Positions 53,848-63,685 of a stretch of 64,000 nucleotides of DNA are shown here, piece after piece. Under the pieces are notes generated by a model. The model was given only the letters and a program-made list of their open reading frames with translations. It was not told the origin of the DNA and made no database searches. The stretch lies in contig JAHXHS010000008.1 of NCBI GenBank assembly GCA_025656455.1, positions 1 to 64,000 of the forward strand, written 5' to 3'. Origin of the DNA: Candidatus Thiodiazotropha sp. (ex Epidulcina cf. delphinae) (GTDB taxonomy: Bacteria > Pseudomonadota > Gammaproteobacteria > Chromatiales > Chromatiaceae). Position numbers and translations under genes: made by a program. Every line of letters starts with the position of its first letter. The first letter of the stretch is position 1.

Positions 53848-54278
53848 TCAAATAGGCGACGGATCAGAGCATATCAAATCGTGTCGGCCGAATGGCCACA
53901 ACCCTGGTGAAAACCCTCATTTTTTTAAGGTATGCCTGTCGGATAATTTTACGCCGGCTGCACAGTTCATCCCCCCTGGGCGTTATCGATAACAGCTTGT
54001 AGGATATTTTTTAAACATTGTTATATAACAATTTGAAGGGTAAAGAATTTTCGCATGATTACGAATCAGGATTCTTGATTAGCCCATATGCCAATCGAAG
54101 GATCGCGGTGGCAAGGATGCTTGCCGCCATGCCTGATCAGGCGGCTCGCTCGGGGTTTTGCTGTCGGGATTCTTGACAAGAACCCCGGTGCCGAAAGGTT
54201 AGACAAAACACTCGACGCGCAAATAACGATTAATAACACATTGATTTATATGAAATAATCTAACGTTGGGATGGCTGG
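53848..54278. other. intergenic region with stem-loops, no gene
   Basis: I see no gene. GGTGGCAAGGATGCTTGCCGCC (54108-54129) and CGGGGTT...AACCCCG (about 54152-54187) can fold into hairpins, and AT-rich DNA (ATAACAATTTG near 54025) may hold the splB promoter. I could not match these folds to a known riboswitch. Confidence 0.4.
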
Positions 54279-54294
54279 CGGCATAGTAATTGCT
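54279..54294 (+). promoter_or_regulatory. candidate sigma-54 promoter of the PEP-CTERM gene
   Basis: CGGCATAGTAATTGCT keeps the invariant GG and GC spaced by ten bases and agrees with the consensus TGGCACGNNNNTTGCW at most fixed positions. Transcription would start near 54305, about 100 nt before the ATG. PEP-CTERM genes are known to be under sigma-54 and the PrsK/PrsR system in related bacteria, which makes the match more credible. Confidence 0.55.
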
Positions 54295-54403
54295 CAGTTA
54301 AGAGTAACGGACTGACCCTGATAAATGAGTATCCAGCCATTTTGGATATTCAAGAACGACCATCATGCTTTTGAAATAGTGTAAACAGGGGAGGATCGAC
54401 TTC

Positions 54404-55402
54404 ATGACACCTAATACACTGACCTTGACGAGAAGGCTTTGCGCTGCGAGCCTGCTTGCCTGTACAGCCCTGTCGGGCTCTGCCTGGGCATCCCTGGATC
54501 CATTCCAATCTTTTACCGGTAATGTCGCAATCTCCACCGACGGATTCGGCAGCCTCTCCAATGCCGGCGTAATATCCGCTTCGGTGCCACTGGGTTCGAC
54601 GGTTGTCGCGGCCTATCTCTACAGTTCAACATATTTTACTACCGGCACACCAACAGTCACGGTGGACGGTTCCGCAGTGACATTCGGACCACGGGTGCCC
54701 AACGCCACGGCATGCTGCAGCCTGGCATCGTTCAGGGCGGATGTGACGAGCATTGTTGCGCCCACCATCAATGGCGGTGGCGGTGGTGTCTATAACTTCA
54801 ATATTGCCGAAACCGCGCTTGGCAACAATACCGATGGTGAAGCGCTGGTAGTCGTTTACGAGAATGCCGCCCTCCCGGAAGCCACCGTGGGGATCCTCGA
54901 CGGCTTCGCCTCTGTCGTCGGTGACACGACCAGCATTAATTTCGCCGATCCTCTCGATCCGACCGAGGCGGGTTTCTTCGCGGAAATGGCCCTGGGTATC
55001 GGTTTCAGCTGCTGCAACCAGAAATCGACGGTTGAAGTCAACGGCCTGTTGATGACCGAAAACGCCGGTAACAAAGATGATGGTGTTAATGGCGATAACA
55101 ACGGCAACCTGATCACGGTAGGCAGCTTTGACGATCCGCTCTCCCCGGTAAACCCGACCTACGCCCAAGACACGGAGCGCTATGACCTGAGCAGCTTCAT
55201 CACCCTGGGGGATACCAGTATCTCCGTAGACACCATCAACGCCTCACAGGATGACAACATCTTCCTGGCGTCTTTCTACGTCAGCGGACAAGCAGGATTC
55301 AATGAGCCGCCACCGTCGGTGCCTGAGCCGGGCACATTGATGCTGACCACCCTGGGTCTGTTTGGTATAGTGGCGGCAAAGCGGAGAAGACGCCGCGCAT
55401 AA
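54404..55402 (+). CDS. PEP-CTERM sorting-domain exported protein
   Basis: The 332-residue protein has a signal peptide (LCAASLLACTALSGSAWA), a large Gly/Asp/Asn-rich exported domain with few Cys (CCSLAS, SCCNQKS), and a C-terminal PEP-CTERM anchor: VPEPGTLMLTTLGLFGIVAA then RRRRRA. Such proteins are cleaved and sorted by exosortase, whose gene is not in this window. The ribosome binding site GGGGAGG is well placed at 54389. It is followed by a terminator at 55439 and then a TPR gene. Function is unknown; extracellular matrix or surface display is usual for the class. Confidence 0.93.
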   Translation: MTPNTLTLTRRLCAASLLACTALSGSAWASLDPFQSFTGNVAISTDGFGSLSNAGVISASVPLGSTVVAAYLYSSTYFTTGTPTVTVDGSAVTFGPRVPNATACCSLASFRADVTSIVAPTINGGGGGVYNFNIAETALGNNTDGEALVVVYENAALPEATVGILDGFASVVGDTTSINFADPLDPTEAGFFAEMALGIGFSCCNQKSTVEVNGLLMTENAGNKDDGVNGDNNGNLITVGSFDDPLSPVNPTYAQDTERYDLSSFITLGDTSISVDTINASQDDNIFLASFYVSGQAGFNEPPPSVPEPGTLMLTTLGLFGIVAAKRRRRRA

Positions 55403-55438
55403 TCAGATCGTAGAATAAAATCCAGCCGGAGTTCCTAA

Positions 55439-55473
55439 GACCACGGGCCAGATACTGGTTCGTGGTTTTTTTT
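55439..55473 (+). terminator. Rho-independent terminator after the PEP-CTERM gene
   Basis: ACCACG (55440-55445) and CGTGGT (55461-55466) with inner CCAG/CTGG form a stem followed by eight T. It separates the PEP-CTERM gene from the TPR gene, so they are at least partly independent. Confidence 0.85.
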
Positions 55474-55542
55474 ACTGACTCAAACCATAGCCAAATTGCC
55501 CTTTAGCGGCTAACCTAGTGTGGTGTCCTATACTAGTCTCGC

Positions 55543-57426
55543 ATGAACAGACGCAAACACCTTCGGCCTCTGATTACCATCGGCTTGCTGTTGTGCAGTT
55601 TGCCTGTGGCCCAAATCTCGGACGCAGTTCCCTTGACCCTGCAACCGGAAAGCAGGGAGGCGTTCCAGATCACCCCTTTCCTCACCCAATCGGCGGAGTA
55701 TGGTGAGGCCATAGCGCTACTAAAAAATAACGACTACTCACAAGTCGTAGATCTGGGCAAGCAGTACATTCGCGATAATCCGAAGGACCCCAAAGCCCAT
55801 CTGATATTAAGCCTCGGCTGGATCGGGCTGGGAAATCATCAAGCGCTGGACAGACACCTTTCCGAACTGAACCGACAGTTACCGGAGATCGGCGCCGTAA
55901 TCAAAATCAACTTGGCGAAATTCTATGCGTCAAAAGACAATTATGTGCAGGCGCTGGAATATCTGCCGGAGAGACCAACCGATGATCTCAAATCGGAAAC
56001 CTTACACTTAAGGGCTTCCATCTACACCCACCAGGGGAAAAATGACAACGCAATTGCAATCTATCGAAAAATACTCAAACAGGCGCCTGAGGATAAACAG
56101 GCGTTAATGAAGATTGCCTCCCTGCATTTGACGAATAAGAACTACGCCGAATCGCAGCGCTATACCCGACAGCTCGTTGCCATGGCGCCGGATTCAGTGG
56201 TTACCCTGGTATTGCACGGAACCAACCAGTTGTTACTGAATCAGCCGTCACAGGCTGTTACTACCTTTAAAAAGGTCATGAGGCTCGATACCGACAGTCC
56301 GATCGGTTTGCTGAATCTGGGCTGTGCCTACCATTCGCTGAGACAGTATGACAGTGCGCGAGACGCTTTAGAGAAGCTGGCCTCGACTTATCCGAAGACC
56401 CAGGAAGGACATGCCGGGCTTGCGTTGGTATATCTGGCGCAGGGGAGATATGCCCCAGCGAGGCTAGCGGCGGAAAAGGCGATCGCTTTGAACCCTCGCT
56501 ACCCTGTGCCCCATTTGGCGATGGCTGCCGTCTCGCTTTCGCAGAAGAACAGCGCCGGCGCAGCCCGCGCATACAGAAATACCGGGGACCTGTATAGCGA
56601 CTTCCAACGGCCTGATTTCGATTTAGCCGCCTATTTACAACACCATTCGGTGAATGACGCCATCAGCCTGGCAACTGGCATTTTTTTCAGTGAGCAGGGC
56701 TACACTGCATTGGCGCTGCGCGCCCTAGAGAACGAAGCAACCGATCAATCGGCGCCTTTTCTCGTTATTACTCGCTCACGTATGATGTGGAGGCTCGGCC
56801 AAGCGAAACAGGCGCAAAAGATGCTGCACAAGGTATCCGACGCGTTTCCCGGGCTGATCACGCCCGTCATTGAAAGTGCTGACATCTCATACTTTTCAGG
56901 GAATCCCGAGGCAACATTGCATGGATACAAAAGAGCTTTGCAACTGGCGCCGAAACTATCCAAGCTGCATATCAATCTGGGAAACCTTTACAACGCGCTG
57001 GGAGAACCCGACAAGGCAGTCGAGGCGTATCAAGCCTACCTTGCAACAAATCCTCCTTCCTCGTATGTATTGAATCAGCTTGCGGCGACGCTCATGGAAC
57101 GGCAGGGTATGCCTGACAAGGCCCTTGGGTTTGCCCTGGATGCGCAGAAGCTCGACCCGGATTCCGTAATAATCAAGGACACCCTTGGAGAGATCTACTT
57201 CAACCTCGGCAGATTTCAAGACTCTTTACAGCATTACCAAGAAGTCGCCGCCGCATCACCGGTGGTCGATCCGAAGACCTACTATCGAATGGGGTTGAAT
57301 TACCTTGCCTTGAAAGACAAGGATAAAGCCGTGACCTTTATCGAACGCGCCCTGAATACGGGAAAGGATTTTCCGTTGCGCAGCGAAGCAGTGGATCGCC
57401 TCACGCAATTGAAGAGCGGGGATTGA
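55543..57426 (+). CDS. exported TPR-repeat protein
   Basis: The 627-residue protein has a signal peptide (LITIGLLLCSLPVAQIS) and about 13-15 tetratricopeptide repeats across most of its length (for example AHLILSLGWIGLGNHQALDR, HINLGNLYNALGEPDKAVEA, YYRMGLNYLALKDKDKAVTF). It is shorter than the roughly 900-residue PrsT TPR proteins of PEP-CTERM systems but similar in kind, and follows a PEP-CTERM gene. A periplasmic scaffold role in export or assembly is plausible but only inferred. ATG 55543 lacks a strong ribosome binding site; TATACT lies just upstream (55529-55534). Confidence 0.85.
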   Translation: MNRRKHLRPLITIGLLLCSLPVAQISDAVPLTLQPESREAFQITPFLTQSAEYGEAIALLKNNDYSQVVDLGKQYIRDNPKDPKAHLILSLGWIGLGNHQALDRHLSELNRQLPEIGAVIKINLAKFYASKDNYVQALEYLPERPTDDLKSETLHLRASIYTHQGKNDNAIAIYRKILKQAPEDKQALMKIASLHLTNKNYAESQRYTRQLVAMAPDSVVTLVLHGTNQLLLNQPSQAVTTFKKVMRLDTDSPIGLLNLGCAYHSLRQYDSARDALEKLASTYPKTQEGHAGLALVYLAQGRYAPARLAAEKAIALNPRYPVPHLAMAAVSLSQKNSAGAARAYRNTGDLYSDFQRPDFDLAAYLQHHSVNDAISLATGIFFSEQGYTALALRALENEATDQSAPFLVITRSRMMWRLGQAKQAQKMLHKVSDAFPGLITPVIESADISYFSGNPEATLHGYKRALQLAPKLSKLHINLGNLYNALGEPDKAVEAYQAYLATNPPSSYVLNQLAATLMERQGMPDKALGFALDAQKLDPDSVIIKDTLGEIYFNLGRFQDSLQHYQEVAAASPVVDPKTYYRMGLNYLALKDKDKAVTFIERALNTGKDFPLRSEAVDRLTQLKSGD

Positions 57427-57444
57427 GTTGACGCTTATCTTATT

Positions 57445-58070
57445 CGGCTCTTCAGCAAAATTTGTGGGTATTTCAAGACTATGGTTTCTTCACCGTGGGA
57501 AAAACTAAATACGGCTATTCCGATCATCGGTAGAAAGGTTAATTGGCCGCAAATGAACGCCAATCACCGCAAAGGACCGCAAATTTATCAATCCTTCGGA
57601 TTAATAACGAAATGCTTGCTTGTTACCGGATCAAGTCGGTAGATGAGTTCCCAGGATTCACAGGTTCTGATATACCTTGTCATAAACGGTGAAACCATTT
57701 GCGTTATTTGCGGTGATTGGCGTTCATTTGCCGCCTATTCATGGGCTTTCTGTTACCCATTCGATCAGGGGAAGAGCCAAGACTATAATCGACTCTCGCA
57801 AAGCCGCCAAGCACGCAAAGAATCATTATGTGCATTGTTGAGTTTTTCAACACACTGTCACTTATCTGCGTTGAGCCCTACCCACAGATTTTCCTGAGGA
57901 CTCTCTTATTCGATTCGAGTGGGTAACGGAAAGAGAATATAAATGAAAAAAGATATTCATCGTAGTGTCAATCGCCTTACTGAATGAATGCCATGATCCT
58001 TTGCGTGCTTGGCGACTTTGCGAGAGTCAATTATCGTCTTGAAATACCCACAAATTTTGCTGAAGAGCCG
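57445..58070. repeat. 35-bp inverted arms enclosing an R1 repeat block
   Basis: 57445-57479 (CGGCTCTTCAGCAAAATTTG and on) is the exact reverse complement of 58036-58070. The 626-bp block between them has no gene, but is full of R1 motifs: GGCCGCAAATGAACGCCAAT (57544), CTCTCGCAAAGCCGCCAAGC (57791), GAGTTTTTCAACACACTGTC (57840) and the long inverted match to 2913-3041. It fills most of the space between the TPR gene and der. Confidence 0.8.
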
Positions 58071-58101
58071 GAAATGATGATTGGCGTCTCTTCGCGGTTC
58101 A

Positions 58102-59493
58102 TCACCCCTTGCGCTTGACAAATTTTTTCAGTCTTTGCCGCTTCCTGATCTGTCGGTCGGTGAGCTTGTTCGGTTTCCCTTGATAGGGGTTGCCGCCGCT
58201 ACGGAATTCGATACGGATAGGCGTTCCCTTTAACTTCAGCGCCTTGCGGAAACGGCTTATCAGATATCGCCTGTAATTGTCCGGCACCTGTTCTGTCTGA
58301 TTGCCGTGAATAATGATCAGCGGCGGGTTCTTGCCCCCCTGGTGGGCATAGCGCAGTTTAATACGCCGCCCATGCACCAACGGCGGCTGATGTTCCTGCA
58401 CCAGCGCCTCCAGCAATCGAGTGAGCTCTGGGGTGGAGAGATCGCGTATGGCATTGGCATAGACCCGGTCGACCAGGCCGAACAGATCCCCCACGCCTGA
58501 ACCGTGCAGGGCGGAGATGAAATGGTGTTGAGCGAATTCGAGAAAGGGGAGCTTGCGCTCAATGTCTTGCCTGACCCACTCCCGCTGATCCTGTGACAGG
58601 CCGTCCCACTTGTTGATCACTAGCACGAGGGCCCTGCCGCTCTCCAACACATGCCCCGCCAGAGTGGCGTCCTGTTCGCCGACGCCCTGCTGGGCATCCA
58701 CCACCAGGAGCACCACATTGGCCGCCTCGATGGACTGCAGGGTCTTGATGATACTGAACTTCTCGATCGCCTCCTTGACCCGCGCCCGACGCCTGACCCC
58801 GGCGGTATCGATCAGGGTATAGCGGTGGTCGTTGCGGGTGAACGGGATAGCGATGCTATCCCGGGTGGTGCCCGGTTGATCGAAAGCGACCACTCGCTCC
58901 TCACCCAGCAGGCGATTGACCAGGGTCGATTTACCGACGTTAGGACGACCGACCACGGCTATCTGAATACCCCGCTCTTCAGGCCCCGCCTCGGGTTGCG
59001 GCGGCGGCAGGGAATCGAGCACCTGATCGATGAGATTGCGCACCCCTCGTCCATGCACCGCCGCGATGGCGTGAGGGTCGCCAAACCCCAGGCGGTAGAA
59101 GTCGCTGGCTGCCAGCTCCTCCTCCATGCCATCGCTCTTGTTGACTGCGAGGGTGACTGGCTTGCCGCTACGCCGAAGCGCCTGGGCAATCATTTCGTCG
59201 CCGGCGCTACATCCCTCCTTGGCATCGAGCAAAAAGAGGATATGGTCGGCCTCGCCGATGGCTTGGCTGACCTGCTGCTCCATCAAGGCATATATGCCTG
59301 CCTGATCACCGCTGATACCGCCGGTATCGACAACCACATAGAGGTGCTTGCCCAGTTTACCAGTGCCGTACTTTCGATCCCGGGTCAGTCCGGGCTGATC
59401 GGCCACCAGGGCGTCACGGCTGCGAGTCAGGCGATTGAACAGGGTGGACTTACCCACATTGGGACGCCCGACCAGGGCGATGACTGGCAACAT
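58102..59493 (-). CDS. der: ribosome-assembly GTPase Der (EngA)
   Basis: The 463-residue protein has two GTPase domains, each with [10 protein letters not shown] (residues 7-16 and about 183-192), DTGGIS/DTAGVR switch II motifs and NKSD/NKWD specificity motifs, then a C-terminal KH-like domain ending in a basic tail ([17 protein letters not shown]). It acts in 50S subunit maturation and is essential in studied bacteria. It closes the pilF-rodZ-hisS-yfgM-bamB-der block, directly after bamB (one base gap). Confidence 0.97.
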   Translation of the reverse strand: MLPVIALVGRPNVGKSTLFNRLTRSRDALVADQPGLTRDRKYGTGKLGKHLYVVVDTGGISGDQAGIYALMEQQVSQAIGEADHILFLLDAKEGCSAGDEMIAQALRRSGKPVTLAVNKSDGMEEELAASDFYRLGFGDPHAIAAVHGRGVRNLIDQVLDSLPPPQPEAGPEERGIQIAVVGRPNVGKSTLVNRLLGEERVVAFDQPGTTRDSIAIPFTRNDHRYTLIDTAGVRRRARVKEAIEKFSIIKTLQSIEAANVVLLVVDAQQGVGEQDATLAGHVLESGRALVLVINKWDGLSQDQREWVRQDIERKLPFLEFAQHHFISALHGSGVGDLFGLVDRVYANAIRDLSTPELTRLLEALVQEHQPPLVHGRRIKLRYAHQGGKNPPLIIIHGNQTEQVPDNYRRYLISRFRKALKLKGTPIRIEFRSGGNPYQGKPNKLTDRQIRKRQRLKKFVKRKG

Positions 59494-59494
59494 C

Positions 59495-60652
59495 TCAATG
59501 CGACTCGGCCTCGACCGGATAGGCCTTCAAGGCGCTCAGGGTTCCCCCTTCATCCAGTACATAGACGATATCGTCCATCACCAGGGGTTTGAGACGTATC
59601 GCATCGCTGCCGACCTTGACACGCGCCAACTGGCGCCCATCCTCCTGGGCCAGCCAATGGAGATAACCTTCGAAATCCCCCACCACGAGATAGTCGCCGA
59701 GCATGGCGGGCGCGGAGAGACTACGCGCATGCAACGCCTTCTGCTGCCACAATGTCGCGCCGTTGGTGGCATCCAGCGACCAGATATGATCGGCATCGTC
59801 ACTGATAAAGAGTTGACGCCAACTGGCATCCAGCCCGGCATGGGATGGGATACTTCGCCGCCACAGCACCACGCCGCTGGACTCTGAAACCGCTGCCACC
59901 TCACCTTGGAAGGCGGCCACATAAACGGTCCCCTCCACCAGTTTGGGATCGGCATCGATATCCACGACCCGTTCCAGCTCGGTGCGCCCCTGGGGTGTTG
60001 AGATCACAGCCTCCCAGGTCACCAGTCCGGCATCCAGGGAGAGCCCGAGCAGCTTTCCACCGGCGAAACCCACCAATACCTGGGACTCGCTGATCAGGGG
60101 TGAACTGTCACCGCGCAGGGTCAACACCGGAACGCTGCGATCGTAGAGCCAGCGTTGTTCACCGGTATCGGTGGCATAGGCCGCCACGCCGCCATCCGTG
60201 GTGCGGCAGACCACGCGCCCGTCGTTGATGGCTGGAATCGACAACACTTCGCTGCTGACACGCTTGCGCCATTTTTCCGCCCCATCCTCCGCCCCCAACA
60301 GGATCAGTTCCGCTTCCAGGGTGCCCAGTGCGAGTAGCCCGCTACCGGCCCCTGGACCGCCGCTGAGCGGGCTTTCGGTATCCACCGACCAGTGCCTCTC
60401 TCCGGTCTGCGGATCGAGCGCCAAGACCTCACCGGACGGCTCTGCAATGTAGAGCACCCCGTCACTGAGTGCCGGCGCCAGTTTGAGCAGGGTCTCGCCG
60501 GATCCCTCCAGCCCCCTCTCCCAGACGCTCTCGATGCGCAATTCCGGCTCTAGCCCGACCAGTTCCGCCGGGGGATCCGCATTGTCTTTTCCAGTGAAGA
60601 CACTGCAACCTGTAAGGAATAACAGAAGGGACCAGAGCGAAAATTGCCTCAT
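59495..60652 (-). CDS. bamB: outer membrane assembly lipoprotein BamB
   Basis: From ATG 60652 the protein (385 residues) has a lipoprotein signal peptide ([10 protein letters not shown], lipid-modified Cys at residue 16) and an eight-bladed PQQ-like propeller with repeated blade motifs such as [18 protein letters not shown] and [15 protein letters not shown]. BamB is the propeller subunit of the Bam complex that folds outer-membrane beta-barrels. The start eight bases after the yfgM stop fits the operon; an upstream frame to 60688 would overlap yfgM. Confidence 0.95.
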   Translation of the reverse strand: MRQFSLWSLLLFLTGCSVFTGKDNADPPAELVGLEPELRIESVWERGLEGSGETLLKLAPALSDGVLYIAEPSGEVLALDPQTGERHWSVDTESPLSGGPGAGSGLLALGTLEAELILLGAEDGAEKWRKRVSSEVLSIPAINDGRVVCRTTDGGVAAYATDTGEQRWLYDRSVPVLTLRGDSSPLISESQVLVGFAGGKLLGLSLDAGLVTWEAVISTPQGRTELERVVDIDADPKLVEGTVYVAAFQGEVAAVSESSGVVLWRRSIPSHAGLDASWRQLFISDDADHIWSLDATNGATLWQQKALHARSLSAPAMLGDYLVVGDFEGYLHWLAQEDGRQLARVKVGSDAIRLKPLVMDDIVYVLDEGGTLSALKAYPVEAESH

Positions 60653-60659
60653 CGCTGCC

Positions 60660-61286
60660 TCAGGGAGTGGCCGTTGCCAGGTCGTCAAGCTTCATCTGCA
60701 GCAGGCTGCGATTGCTGACCTCCAGGGCCATGGCCTGGGTATAGGCCGCCGCCGCCGATGTCTTGTCACCCTTGGCAAAGGCGATATCTCCCCGTAACAC
60801 GGCGAATTCCCCGGCAAATCCCCCTTCGCCTGGACTGGCCAACTTAGCAGCGGCATCGAGTTCGCCCTCATCGAGGAGGATCCTCGCCAGGTTGAGCTGC
60901 ACGAGCTGTTTCAACGCCGCATGACCGGCTTGCTGATTCGCCCATTCGAGCCGTGACTTCGCCGCGGCCCGGTCGCCCTGATCGAGCTTCAATCTCGCCT
61001 CTGCCAACGCGGCAAAGACAGCATAGCTGCCGTCATCGAAATTTTCCCTCAACAACTCAGCCTGTTTGACAGCGGAGGCGCTGTCCAGCCTCTCTACGGC
61101 CCCGACCATCTGGTTGAAGGCGAGAGCGGCTTTGGCGCCGACACGATCCTGGTAGCTGCCCCAGGCCTGCCAGCCAAAAACACCGCCAAGTCCGAGGACC
61201 AATCCGCCGATCACTGAGACGCCGTTCTCTTTCCACCAGCGTTTAATGGCCTCGACCTGTTCTTCTTCGGTCTGATATACGCTCAT
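60660..61286 (-). CDS. yfgM: YfgM family TPR membrane protein
   Basis: The 208-residue protein starts with a cytoplasmic tip (TEEEQVEAIKRWWKENGVS), one membrane helix (about 24-44) and a periplasmic TPR-like region (ALAEARLKLDQGDRAAAKSR). YfgM is a periplasmic chaperone-associated protein linked to the Sec translocon and PpiD. Its length matches E. coli YfgM (206). It sits between hisS and bamB as usual. Confidence 0.95.
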   Translation of the reverse strand: MSVYQTEEEQVEAIKRWWKENGVSVIGGLVLGLGGVFGWQAWGSYQDRVGAKAALAFNQMVGAVERLDSASAVKQAELLRENFDDGSYAVFAALAEARLKLDQGDRAAAKSRLEWANQQAGHAALKQLVQLNLARILLDEGELDAAAKLASPGEGGFAGEFAVLRGDIAFAKGDKTSAAAAYTQAMALEVSNRSLLQMKLDDLATATP

Positions 61287-61334
61287 AGCATGTAACCTTT
61301 CAAGCTCACTGTTTTCCTATTCGACCCAATCCGT

Positions 61335-62621
61335 TCAATCATCATTCACGCGAACTATCGCTTGCGCAAGTCTCTCTTGCAGGTGCGCCATCCTGAGCTG
61401 CTGCTGCTCGCCTTCGCCCCGCAGGGGTTTGAAACCGATTTCGTTTCGGACAAGTTCGTCCTCGCCCAGAATAAGCGCGTACCGGGCACGGCTCTTATCC
61501 GCCTTTTTAAGCTGATTCTTGAAGCCACCGCCCCCACAGTGGCAGACCAGGCGCAGCGCTGGCAGCGCATCGCGCAGCCGTTCCGCCAACTGCATGCCTT
61601 CACGGGCGGCCGCCTCCCCGAGCATCACCAAATAGACATCGGGCCTGCTGAGACGTTCTGTTACGTCGCTGCTCTCCAGCATGGCGATCACGCGCTCTAG
61701 GCCGATGGCGAAACCGACGGCAGTGGTCGGTTTGCCGCCCAATTGCTCGACCAATCCATCGTAACGCCCACCGGCGCATACCGTCCCTTGCGCGCCGAGA
61801 CTGCCAGTCACCCATTCGAAGACCGTGCGGCTGTAGTAGTCCAGACCTCGCACCAGGCGTGGATTCAGAACATAGCTCACCCTGGCGGCATCGAGTCCCT
61901 GGCGCAACTGTTCGAAGTGCTGGAGCGAAGCCTCGCCGAGATGCGCCATGAGGGTCGGAGCCTCCCCGACCACGGCGGCCATATCCGGGTTCTTGCTATC
62001 CAGAATACGCAGCGGATTGCCTTCAAGCCTGCGTCGGCTGTCATCATCCAGCGCGTCGATACGCGACTGGAAATAGCTCACCAGTCGATCGCGGTAGTGA
62101 CCTCGCTCCTCGGCGGTGCCCAAGGTGTTGAGCTGAAGCTCGAGCCCTTGCAGACCCAGTTCCCGCCAGATCCTGGCGGTGATCAGGATCAGTTCGAGAT
62201 CGATATCCGGTCCGGCCAATCCGAAGGTCTCGACACCGACCTGGTGGAACTGGCGATATCGCCCCTGCTGAGGCCGCTCATGGCGAAACATCGGGCCCTG
62301 ATACCACAACCGTTGGGTCTGGTTGAAGATCAAACCGTTTTCAAGACCGGCGCGCACGCAACCCGCGGTGCCTTCGGGGCGCAGGGTAAGACTGTCGCCA
62401 TTGCGATCGGCAAAGGTATACATCTCCTTCTCGACGATATCCGTCACCTCACCGATGGAGCGCTTGAACAGCTCAGTCATTTCCACCACGGGGATACGGA
62501 TTTCGGCATAACCGTAGCGGTCGAGCACCGAACGGACCCGGTCTTCCAAAAACTGCCAGAGAGGCGTCTGCCGCGGTAGGATATCTTTCATCCCGCGTAT
62601 GGCTTGGATCTGCTTTGCCAT
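61335..62621 (-). CDS. hisS: histidyl-tRNA synthetase
   Basis: The 428-residue class II synthetase has motif 2 [19 protein letters not shown], the His-specific [18 protein letters not shown] and [21 protein letters not shown] [16 protein letters not shown], and motif 3 with [11 protein letters not shown]-terminal anticodon domain follows. It charges tRNA-His. Length matches E. coli HisS (424). It lies 48 bp upstream of yfgM in the usual block; ispG, which commonly precedes hisS, is absent. Confidence 0.97.
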   Translation of the reverse strand: MAKQIQAIRGMKDILPRQTPLWQFLEDRVRSVLDRYGYAEIRIPVVEMTELFKRSIGEVTDIVEKEMYTFADRNGDSLTLRPEGTAGCVRAGLENGLIFNQTQRLWYQGPMFRHERPQQGRYRQFHQVGVETFGLAGPDIDLELILITARIWRELGLQGLELQLNTLGTAEERGHYRDRLVSYFQSRIDALDDDSRRRLEGNPLRILDSKNPDMAAVVGEAPTLMAHLGEASLQHFEQLRQGLDAARVSYVLNPRLVRGLDYYSRTVFEWVTGSLGAQGTVCAGGRYDGLVEQLGGKPTTAVGFAIGLERVIAMLESSDVTERLSRPDVYLVMLGEAAAREGMQLAERLRDALPALRLVCHCGGGGFKNQLKKADKSRARYALILGEDELVRNEIGFKPLRGEGEQQQLRMAHLQERLAQAIVRVNDD

Positions 62622-62692
62622 CGGTGTTATGGAATTGGGCTAGCCCGGTTTGAATAAAACGGTGGAGGGTACCACGGAACCTTGGGGTTGAG

Positions 62693-63685
62693 CTACAACC
62701 GGGCGGGATCCAGGGTAAAGCGCGCCACCTTGCCGCGTGTAAACGGTTGAAGATCGAAGGGTTCGCCGTCGACCGTCAATCTAACGGCGGGGGCATTGCC
62801 CAATACCACGTCAAACGGCCCCAGCCGGCCACTCAAGGTACGCTGTGTCCCTGACCGCATCTCGCCGATGATACGAGCCTTGCCGTCCCGGTCTCTGACA
62901 TCCGTCCAGCAGGAGTCGGTAAACTCGAACACCAGCAGCTTCGAGACGGGCACCACCACGGCCGCTTCGGTGACCGCTTCCTGCGGCTGGATAGTCTCCT
63001 CGATGCGTGGCGCTGGTGCTTCGATCTCAAGCGGCGCTTGAGTAGGCTCTTCAGGCGCTGGCGACTCAGTCTCGATCGTTACCGCCGGCTCTTCGATCTC
63101 GCTATCCATCGCCGCCGGCGTCTCCTCCGCCGGCAGGGAGAAGATCACCTCCTCCTCTTCGGCAGGCGGGGTCAAACCAAACTGATCAGGGGGGCTATCC
63201 TGAGGCGCTTGCGGCAATTGACTCCCTATCGGGGCTGGCGCCGGCTCTTCCAGCTCCACGCGGGTCTGCCACCAAAAAAAGAGCATCATCGCCAGCAACA
63301 GCAGGATCCCCCAAGTCACCAGACGCATCACGCCATGACCGCTATGCAGCCCTTTGCTCATCTTTCCCTCTTGAGTCTTGGCTACGAGCTTCTCATCCGT
63401 GCCGGGCAACAGACTCTGATAGGCTTCGATCACGGCATCTTCGTTCACCCCCAGCAGGCGTGAATAGTTGCGCAAGTAACCTTGCACGAAGACCGGTTTC
63501 GGTAGCTTTTCGTAATCATCCGCCTCCAGGGCCTCGATCATCGCCTGGCTGAGGTGGAGTTGGGCCGCCATCTCGGCCTGCTCCAGCCCTTGGCGCTTTC
63601 TCGCCTTGCGTAACTGTGAACCGGGCCCCTGGATGGCATCGGCGGAGGATTGATTCTCGTCTTTGCTTGAGACATTCATTGTCAT
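62693..63685 (-). CDS. rodZ: cytoskeletal protein RodZ
   Basis: The 330-residue protein has an N-terminal Xre-like helix-turn-helix (RKARKRQGLEQAEMAAQLHL, QAMIEALEADDYEKLPKPVF and VQGYLRNYSRLLGV), a single membrane helix (about 122-137), a Pro/Glu-rich periplasmic linker and a C-terminal beta domain (FEFTDSCWTDVRDRDGKARI). RodZ links MreB to the cell wall machinery and sets rod shape. Its ATG overlaps the stop of the upstream pilF-like gene (ATGA). Confidence 0.94.
   Translation of the reverse strand: MTMNVSSKDENQSSADAIQGPGSQLRKARKRQGLEQAEMAAQLHLSQAMIEALEADDYEKLPKPVFVQGYLRNYSRLLGVNEDAVIEAYQSLLPGTDEKLVAKTQEGKMSKGLHSGHGVMRLVTWGILLLLAMMLFFWWQTRVELEEPAPAPIGSQLPQAPQDSPPDQFGLTPPAEEEEVIFSLPAEETPAAMDSEIEEPAVTIETESPAPEEPTQAPLEIEAPAPRIEETIQPQEAVTEAAVVVPVSKLLVFEFTDSCWTDVRDRDGKARIIGEMRSGTQRTLSGRLGPFDVVLGNAPAVRLTVDGEPFDLQPFTRGKVARFTLDPARL

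Noticed and set aside
54080..54200. Hairpins upstream of the PEP-CTERM gene considered as a c-di-GMP riboswitch
   Set aside because: The conserved GEMM core sequences were not found and the fold is just two simple stems.
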